A stretch of 64,000 nt of DNA from Owenia fusiformis (Eukaryota > Annelida > Polychaeta > Sabellida > Oweniidae), in assembly GCA_903813345.2 (NCBI GenBank), contig CAIIXF020000002.1, positions 14,628,757-14,692,756 of the forward strand, read 5' to 3'. The first letter of the stretch is position 1, and each line of letters opens with the position of its first letter. Under the pieces are notes generated by a model, which worked only from the letters and a program-made list of their open reading frames with translations, made no database searches and had not been told where the DNA came from. Shown in pieces: positions 61,301 through 64,000 of this stretch. A program made the position numbers and the translations under genes.

Positions 61301-62960
61301 GAATATTGTTCTCATGGATCTATTATTTATGTTAGACTAACTATGAAAATATAAATATGAAATACTATGTTAGCTTGAAGTCATATATAAGATGAAAATA
61401 TATGTTCATGCATTTGCATTTTTCCAAAGGGAATATTCCCATGTAAGTAAATACAGGTGCAATATATAATTTATATGTATATCTATGTCATCTGTCTATA
61501 CATGCGCGTATAGCCTAGTGTTACATGTGAACAAGATGGTTCTGGAAAGAAATGAGCGTGGCAGATTTGCTAAAAAGCCACATACACCACAAAAGCAAGA
61601 CCAATTTGAAAGTAAGTTCATTATTCTCAAGGGTACACTTCAAGTGAAAGCTACATTGCTACAGGGTGGCCTATCATTCTGAGACAAATGTATTATCCAA
61701 CGATTGTGATTTTCGAAGCTAAAATATGATATCTTGAGCAGATGGAAATACATTCCCATGAGATATGTATATATAGTCAAAAGTGATAACTATTTATTGA
61801 GTGTAATGAAATGTATCCTTCGCTAACTGCTTTTGTTTGAGATAATTATCATGAAATGTTTTTAAATCAATTTTTATAATCCACCCTGTAGTCTGGTGTT
61901 TGTAGAGCATTGCGACCCGTACAACTTATTCTCACAAATATCAAACCTCATTTACTAATTAATTTTTTGTGTGAATATGAAGAGTCCAAGCATTGCTTTT
62001 TTATGTTTATTGTATAGCTATATTTAGCCTTGATATCCATGATTTTTTAAAACAAAATCTCACCGTTAGATTTCGGGCTATTTATGTTTACTCACTTGTC
62101 TAATTGGAAAACAATGCAAATCTCATTTTTTCCTTTGAAAAAAATTGAAATTCTAAGACGGTGAAAAATCATTAAAAAATACACAGATTCAGAATCCGGC
62201 AAGCATTTTCACTTATTCCTCTCCGTTAAAAAGTTTTGCAAGGTGTTGGATCCCTTTAAATTGGAATTTTCATACTGTGACTATTCATCATAACTTACTT
62301 TCGATCTTCGTTGTCGTAAACATTGTAACTTTTACCAAGTAAAACGCCTTTGTCAGGCGTCCCTGTCAGATCATTCCCGGCTTTATCTGTACAGTCATTT
62401 TGAGTATTATTATCATAATTCTTGCAAAGTCCATCCACCTTAGGACCAACAGGGGGCTAAGGGAAATAATACATTATATTGCATCATAAAAATCATAGTG
62501 ATGCATGTATATGTATTTTCATTTCTGATACACAAATAATATAAGCTCATGACACACAATTCTGGAATCGATATAACGTAATAATTATATACAACTGTAT
62601 ACAAAGGCTGAAACTATAAAACGCGTTGTGACTTGGGTGACAGATGAAATAAAAATATAACACTGAACATTTATAAATCGTGTGATCAAAACAAGCCCTT
62701 TCACTTCAATAATGAAATGATGTAAACTTGTGAATACTAACTGCTTGTAGCATCCACTGTCGCCCTAACGTCACCCAGACATCGCCATAACCAGGTGAAT
62801 ACGTTGGCGTGTCACTAGGATGGACGATGAAATCTATTTTCAGTCCGGTTGGAGGACTCTCGAAAGTAAGCAGGTTCCCAGCAACATTGACAGTATACCA
62901 TCCAAGGCCGGTTGGATCATTATAGGGTAGACTTTTTTGATCCACTGGGATTCCATCAAC
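39398..62960 (-). CDS. multi-module VWD-C8-TIL-TSP1 secreted glycoprotein, 5' end outside the window
   Basis: Eighteen exons (listed separately) give about 990 codons with no stop until TAG at 39,398-39,400. All 17 junctions agree in phase. Order from the N-terminal side: VWD (last two exons only), C8-like, TIL, TSP1; then a full VWD over four exons, C8-like, TIL and five TSP1 repeats. The combination VWD-C8-TIL is the repeating unit of von Willebrand factor, gel mucins, otogelin, zonadhesin and SCO-spondin; SCO-spondin also adds many TSP1 repeats. These are secreted, disulfide-rich matrix or adhesive proteins. WxxW motifs in the TSP1 repeats are the known context for C-mannosylation. There is no cystine-knot domain at the C-terminus. 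The first VWD exons and any signal peptide must lie to the right of the window. Domain calls are by motif reading; orthology to one named protein is not established. Confidence 0.9.
39736..40487. repeat. dispersed repeat, copy A, ending in GGCA/GGAC microsatellite
   Basis: It starts TAGTACCGTGGGTACTGGGC and contains two internal units sharing GAATTTCGC...AAAATGGCG, TTTGAACCAGGAG and TTAAAACGGGAATCCTATTG. It then runs into the microsatellite and a tail GTGAGTGATTGCAA. The same order of parts is found in copy B (42,759-45,155). It lies in the last intron of the minus-strand gene. Confidence 0.85.
40240..40449. repeat. (CAGG)n/(ACAG)n/(GGAC)n microsatellite
   Basis: A compound tetranucleotide array: about 95 bp of CAGG repeats, then ACAG, then ACGG/ACAG mixtures. 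It produces long low-complexity open frames in several phases (Pro-Ala-Cys-Leu or Gln-Ala-Gly-Arg repeats) that are not genes. Confidence 0.97.
40592..40966. mobile_element. fold-back inverted repeat
   Basis: The arm around 40,630-40,735 (TTTCCGAACC, AACAAAATAGCATATACAAC, AGACCTCTCAATATTATAGT) is mirrored around 40,825-40,930 with moderate divergence. A further single arm of the same family occurs at about 54,095-54,200. It is probably a small non-autonomous element; no target duplication was resolved. Confidence 0.6.
41383..42432. mobile_element. TA-flanked inverted-repeat element (MITE), 1,050 bp
   Basis: Both ends read inward CAGGGTGTTCCAAAAGTAAC followed by AGGACTGGTGCTGG, with good arm similarity for about 150-190 bp, including the mirrored CCCGGG and GTGACATCAC / GTGATGTCAT blocks. 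TA flanks both ends. There is no transposase. It sits in the intron between exons 17 and 18 and carries X-box-like motifs at 41,531-41,544 and 42,271-42,284. Confidence 0.9.
42559..42723 (-). CDS. exon 17: TSP1 repeat 4 of module 2
   Basis: Phase 1 at both ends (acceptor TCGCAG, donor CCA T|GTAAGT). It encodes CWSSWGTWVENCPNCPCGG ... CSRKRIRSGKYC ... KKCETLPC. It is the same length (165 bp) as exon 16. It lies between an inverted-repeat element (41,383-42,432) and a dispersed repeat (from 42,759), both clear of the exon. Confidence 0.92.
42890..43900. repeat. tandem repeat, period about 135-148 bp, about 8 units
   Basis: ACATGTAGATGATTTT-type sequence recurs at 42,938, 43,073, 43,135, 43,283, 43,419, 43,567, 43,735 and 43,860. 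The period is mostly 135-148 bp, with one short unit of 62 bp. Each unit contains a poly-A patch, GTCAATTTGAAGCAAG, and clustered TGACCT / AGGTCA words. Confidence 0.93.
43942..44000. repeat. short GC-rich tandem repeat
   Basis: Alternating CGCCGGACGCCAAC units, about four, directly follow the tandem array inside the nested element. The related copy at 46,200-46,230 has CGCCAAACACCAAC in the same place. Confidence 0.85.
45026..45117. repeat. (GGAC)n and (ACAG)n microsatellite
   Basis: About 15 GGAC units, then CAATCACAG and five ACAG units, at the end of dispersed repeat B just before its conserved tail. The Val-Arg-Pro-Ser-type frames it generates are not genes. Confidence 0.95.
45826..45990 (-). 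CDS. exon 16: TSP1 repeat 3 of module 2
   Basis: Phase 1 at both ends (acceptor TGTAG, donor CGA T|GTAAGT). It encodes CWSNWSPWSKNCPPCPTCGG ... CKQTRTRQSEHC ... EVCPKRC. WSNW and WSPW are candidate C-mannosylation sites. Confidence 0.9.
46145..46295. mobile_element. short copy of the GTCACCACC-ended element
   Basis: It shares AAAGGCAT.AACATG and ATCACCACC at the left, ACAGACGCCAAACACCAAC in the middle, and ATGTCACCACT...GACATA at the right with the nested element at 42,831-44,051. It lacks the tandem array. It lies between TSP1 exons 15 and 16. Confidence 0.7.
46325..46498 (-). CDS. exon 15: TSP1 repeat 2 of module 2
   Basis: It encodes CTWSPWTTWSESCPHCPSC then GGGSVRCTRTRTRQGQGQYC and ends ICDENC. 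Acceptor ATTAG; the donor is taken as AAC T|GTTAGT to keep phase 1, as in the neighbouring repeats. A GTATAAG four bases on would be a stronger-looking site but breaks the phase. Confidence 0.85.
46679..46855 (-). CDS. exon 14: TSP1 repeat 1 of module 2
   Basis: Phase 1 at both ends (acceptor TCTAAG, donor CCC T|GTAATT). It encodes DCDWSTWTFGDDERCEDC ... NNCGGGIANCTRIRTRTG ... KICNTQPC. WSTW and CTRIRTR are typical TSP1 features. Confidence 0.88.
46856..48464. other. intron between TIL exon 13 and TSP1 exon 14
   Basis: AT-rich with no exon seen. The segment 48,145-48,250 is less AT-rich and ends TAGATCCGCCCCTG, which resembles the terminus of a common dispersed element, but no second end was found. 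Confidence 0.6.
48465..48629 (-). CDS. exon 13: TIL domain, module 2
   Basis: Phase 1 at both ends (acceptor TTGTAG, donor CCA G|GTATGT). It encodes IQCGQNEVYMHHGPGCEEHC ... EGCFCKPGYVRCNGNGTCI and is a close paralogue of exon 5. Confidence 0.92.
48875..49017 (-). CDS. exon 12: second half of the C8-like domain, module 2
   Basis: Acceptor TTCCAG, donor TGC A|GTGAGT. It encodes LKTWEANCRTDF ... NAKCDIAKAFADIHSDNG ... EWRKELKC. The W-x-x-x-x-C end leads straight into the TIL exon. Confidence 0.87.
49230..49358 (-). CDS. exon 11: first half of the C8-like domain, module 2
   Basis: Acceptor TTTCAG, donor AG|GTAAAG; phases match exon 3. It encodes CVDMITLKV ... HSATEFCRGIVNPNGIFKQI, parallel to exon 3 residue by residue. 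Confidence 0.87.
49548..49708 (-). CDS. exon 10: end of VWD of module 2
   Basis: Acceptor TTAAAG, donor CGA AA|GTGAGT. It encodes DPVGIDKVDGLCKNYDGI, the GLCxNYDG signature, then LTNKPDKEKLLGTSYKV. It has one cysteine in the motif where mucin-type D domains often have CGLCG. Confidence 0.92.
49851..50057 (-). CDS. exon 9: VWD of module 2, third exon
   Basis: 69 codons, phase 0 at both ends (acceptor ATCTAG, donor GCG|GTTAGT). It encodes VDGRPVDRIPFNG ... WYTASIVGNRLTFDSD ... YSPGYGDVMVTLGRQWMLQA. It is the direct paralogue of exon 1, and even the donor sequence is shared. Confidence 0.92.
50233..50364 (-). CDS. exon 8: VWD of module 2, second exon
   Basis: 44 codons, phase 0 at both ends (acceptor TTATAG, donor AAA|GTAAAT). 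It encodes VFVKNRRWGLTGTSVTQYVE followed by TVRLDGLDGVGLKRIK, the VxVxNxx...TSVTxxV strand pattern of VWD domains. Confidence 0.9.
50365..52501. other. intron between VWD exons 7 and 8 of module 2
   Basis: No exon is seen. It includes the unusual CpG-rich degenerate block described separately at 51,200-51,880, and AT-rich sequence on either side. Confidence 0.6.
51200..51880. repeat. CpG-rich block of degenerate short repeats
   Basis: Words such as CGTTC, ACGTCC, ACGTTC and CAGTT recur every 10-25 bases over about 650 bp. Two segments are diverged copies: about 51,365-51,490 and 51,755-51,880, both with a GTAAAyAGA..C...GTTC...GAACG.rGTGr.AACT..TT pattern. No open frame is long enough to be coding. 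The CpG density is far above the flanking intron. Confidence 0.6.
52502..52653 (-). CDS. exon 7: start of VWD of module 2
   Basis: Acceptor TTCTAG, donor AAG|GTATTT; enters in phase 1, leaves in phase 0. After the short linker ERGKRQASEEQQQ comes CRGWGDVHYITFDGLEYNF, the classic VWD opening (CxxxGDPHYxTFDG), then HGVCKYTLLEDT. RGKR in the linker fits a furin-type cleavage site. Confidence 0.93.
52988..53853. mobile_element. TA-flanked long-TIR element (MITE), 866 bp
   Basis: Both ends read inward CACTCCCCTCCATAAGTTTG followed by GCAACC, and the arms match for about 240 bp, through AAAGCCTCTTTAC and a CATTCCCATGT/ACATGGGAATG block. TA flanks both ends (52,986-52,987 and 53,854-53,855). There is no transposase. 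It is in the intron between exons 6 and 7. Confidence 0.9.
53856..54576. other. intron stretch with repeat fragments
   Basis: 53,905-53,980 (GGTATCGATATGG...GAACT) is similar to 39,655-39,730. 54,095-54,200 matches one arm of the fold-back repeat at 40,592-40,966. A short inverted pair built on ATATGCCATA lies at 54,460-54,550. No exon is seen. Confidence 0.55.
54577..55120. mobile_element. truncated copy of the CACTCCCCTCC element
   Basis: It matches the left part of the element at 52,988-53,853 in order (ACTCCCCTCCATAAGTTTTG, CCCCCATTGAACTA, GCCTCTTTAC, CACTTAGTGT.CAAAAAAGTTAG). It lacks the right terminal arm, so it is a truncated relic. Confidence 0.8.
55180..56035. repeat. diverged relative of dispersed repeats A and B, with GGAC microsatellite
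   Basis: It has duplicated internal units (ACTAAGAATCATCCCTGAAAA occurs twice), a segment homologous to copies A and B (TTTTTGCTGATT, ACACCTGAAATTATTT.TAAAGCTA), and ends in a GGAC-rich microsatellite at 55,954-56,010. The pattern of unit duplications followed by GGAC repeats is the same as in the other two copies. Confidence 0.7.
56569..56760 (-). CDS. exon 6: TSP1-like repeat closing module 1
   Basis: Phase 1 at both ends (acceptor TTTCAG, donor CCT G|GTTTGT). It reads DCTWGAWSEDGMCTSCNEQC ... YCMKYRKK ... GKDCIGVTLMHVTRKCTGGKC. It carries a WxxW motif and a TSP1-type cysteine set with an inserted CxxC. It is most similar to the very last exon (39,398-39,573), not to the four TSP1 exons in between. 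Confidence 0.88.
56761..57359. other. intron between TIL exon 5 and TSP1 exon 6
   Basis: It contains a diverged inverted pair: GTTTCAAGGAGTAGCCTTGCA (about 57,017-57,037) and its complement near 57,278-57,300, suggesting a roughly 300-bp fold-back element. No exon is seen. Confidence 0.55.
57360..57521 (-). CDS. exon 5: TIL domain, module 1
   Basis: Phase 1 at both ends (acceptor TTATAG, donor ACG G|GTATCT). It encodes IQCGKNEQYLYDGPGCEEHC ... EGCFCRTGYVRCHGKCTV, the trypsin-inhibitor-like cysteine-rich fold that follows C8 in the VWD superfamily. In this context TIL is structural rather than an inhibitor. Confidence 0.9.
57522..58296. other. intron between C8 exon 4 and TIL exon 5
   Basis: AT-rich, with no exon or clear repeat recognised. 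Confidence 0.6.
58297..58451 (-). CDS. exon 4: second half of the C8-like domain, module 1
   Basis: Acceptor CTCCAG, donor TGC G|GTAAGT. It encodes FEKWEADCKMD ... DAKCDILEAF ... WREEFKC. The W-x-x-x-C ending is typical of C8 just before a TIL domain. The usual cysteine of the yAxxC part is absent. Confidence 0.85.
58850..59045 (-). mobile_element. possible tRNA-derived SINE head
   Basis: On the minus strand, CTAATCGGTAGAGC (59,015-59,028, A-box-like) is followed by GGTTCGATTCC (58,978-58,988, a perfect B-box type word) and CACACGGGG. The D and T stems do not pair properly and there is no proper acceptor stem, so this is not a working tRNA gene. A SINE head or a decayed tRNA copy fits better. 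It lies in the intron between exons 3 and 4. Confidence 0.5.
59046..59684. other. intron stretch, no gene seen
   Basis: AT-rich. The Lys/Arg-rich frame at 59,070-59,396 has no recognisable domain and lies within the intron between exons 3 and 4, on the opposite strand. Confidence 0.5.
59685..60045. repeat. 120-bp tandem repeat, three copies
   Basis: GTAGACTCATGTGTTCACTGG recurs at exactly 120-bp spacing (59,711, 59,831, 59,951), and GTGTTCATTATGACAGTTTT at the same spacing. Copies are nearly identical, which indicates recent duplication. The short motif GTGTTCACT also recurs within and before the unit. Confidence 0.95.
60760..60900 (-). CDS. exon 3: first half of the C8-like domain, module 1
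   Basis: Acceptor TTTCAG, donor AG|GTAAGC; phases 2 in and 2 out. It reads CVSMIRD ... EASEFCRSIVSQNGFFKRI, the AxxFC pattern that opens C8 domains. The CH pair usually found after the Phe is missing. Confidence 0.85.
61013..62255. mobile_element. TTAA-flanked inverted-repeat element (piggyBac-type MITE), 1,243 bp
   Basis: The left end is TTAA|AGGGACCCAACACC and the right end, reverse complemented, is TTAA|AGGGATCCAACACC. The TTAA duplication with a short inverted repeat is the hallmark of piggyBac-type insertion. No transposase; the internal frame at 61,485-61,682 has no recognised domain. It is in the intron between exons 2 and 3. Confidence 0.78.
62299..62456 (-). CDS. exon 2: end of VWD of module 1 (GLCKNYD motif)
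   Basis: Starts phase 0 (TTAG|CCCCCT) and ends two bases into a codon (CGA AA|GTAAGT). It encodes VDGLCKNYDNNTQNDCTD, matching the GLCGNYNG signature of VWD domains, then LTGTPDKGVLLGKSYNV. The paralogous exon is 49,548-49,708. Confidence 0.92.
62742..62960 (-). CDS. exon 1 in window: VWD domain of module 1, C-terminal half
   Basis: 73 codons, phase 0 at both ends (acceptor ATCTAG, donor GCA|GTTAGT). It begins VDGIPVDQ and ends YSPGYGDV...VTLGRQWMLQA, which nearly matches the exon at 49,851-50,057. This is the beta-sheet-rich part of a VWD domain. The preceding VWD exons (GDxHYxTFDG type) are not found in the remaining kilobase, so they lie outside the window. Confidence 0.92.
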
Positions 62961-63313
62961 CTAGATGTAACTATGTAGGGTGTAATCAAATCAACGCTGA
63001 CAGTAATTCGAAATTAGAATTCGGAACATTGAAAATAAGAATATCGGAAATACAGCTTTTGCCTGTGCCATATCATTCAAGGCTCTCAATACTATCATAG
63101 GGGTTTTCACAATAATTGGTCGAGGAATGAAAAATTCAAAATAAAAATATGGCAAGAAGGACGATTTTCGGTTTGGAGAACCAACAAATACATCTGCATA
63201 TTTCGACGTTATCAATGTCGCCAAAAATTTCATATTTTTACGTATTGTAGATTTAAATGTCCTCTTTTGTATATATAGTACTAGTTTAGTTTTAATGGTG
63301 GTAATATCTTTTA
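62961..63313. other. intron upstream of the first visible VWD exon
   Basis: No match to the VWD exon expected next (the counterpart of 50,233-50,364) is present, so the intron continues to or past the right edge. Confidence 0.6.
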
Positions 63314-63603
63314 CAGGGTGTCCGGAAAGTAAAGATACAAATGTTCTTATTTCAATAGATTTACCTGTTGTGAGATAAAATTGCTACAGGATGTAGAAAG
63401 ACATTGTAACAATTTATCCTGCAACTGTCATGACAAAATGTTTCAAAATGAAAAAGTTATGGTTGTTATGGTAACAGAAGTCGTTGGTATGTGGATCAGC
63501 GTCACAATTGTGTTTTATAATTCTTTTTCCTGTTCATATCATCTTGATACCCCATCATCTGTTGCTATTATACATCAAATCATGTACCACAAAAGCAAAA
63601 GGA
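63314..63603. mobile_element. left end of an inverted-repeat element related to the 41,383 family
   Basis: It begins CAGGGTGTCCGGAAAGTAAAG after TA, close to the CAGGGTGTTCCAAAAGTAAC terminus. About 150 bp inward it has AAAGTTATGGTTGTTATGGTAAC, the same subterminal position as in the 41,383 element. The other end is not in the window. Confidence 0.65.

Positions 63604-64000
<397 letters not shown>

Overview
The window is animal (metazoan) genomic DNA. It is AT-rich and has short exons with GT/AG introns, extracellular modular proteins (Frizzled CRD, VWD, C8, TIL and thrombospondin type 1 domains), many short inverted-repeat transposons, minisatellites and one 500-base scaffold gap. Nothing in it is bacterial. 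It looks like a marine-type invertebrate (lophotrochozoan or invertebrate deuterostome), but the sequence alone does not fix the phylum.

Bases 1-31,710 hold no exon I can support. This stretch is AT-rich, strongly CpG-depleted and almost free of recognisable transposons. Its main landmark is a 43-bp minisatellite of about 63 copies (2,069-4,787). It could be introns of a large gene or intergenic DNA. The N gap lies at 31,711-32,210. Beyond it the DNA changes sharply: CpG becomes common and inverted-repeat elements are dense.

Bases 35,565-36,831 (+) hold a two-exon gene for a small secreted protein: signal peptide, a complete ten-cysteine Frizzled CRD, a Thr-rich linker and a basic tail with four CxxC knuckles. 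An in-frame TAA interrupts the CRD at codon 44, where the family normally has Tyr. It is therefore a null allele, a young pseudogene or a sequence error.

Bases 39,398-62,960 (-) are the 3' part of one large gene. I placed 18 exons with matching splice phases, about 990 residues in total. It encodes two tandem modules: [VWD-C8-TIL-TSP1], then [VWD-C8-TIL-TSP1 x5]. The architecture belongs to the SCO-spondin/otogelin/gel-mucin/zonadhesin superfamily of secreted matrix glycoproteins. The 5' end lies beyond the right edge. The two genes converge tail to tail across about 2.3 kb. Both should act outside the cell: the CRD protein probably as a Wnt-pathway ligand binder, the other as a structural or adhesive matrix protein.

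The introns and intergenic DNA from 32 kb to 64 kb contain TA-flanked and TTAA-flanked miniature inverted-repeat elements, a dispersed repeat family ending in GGAC microsatellites (one copy split by a nested element), tandem repeats, and a (TTAG)n tract that runs off the end. Several inverted-repeat elements carry RFX X-box-like 14-mers.
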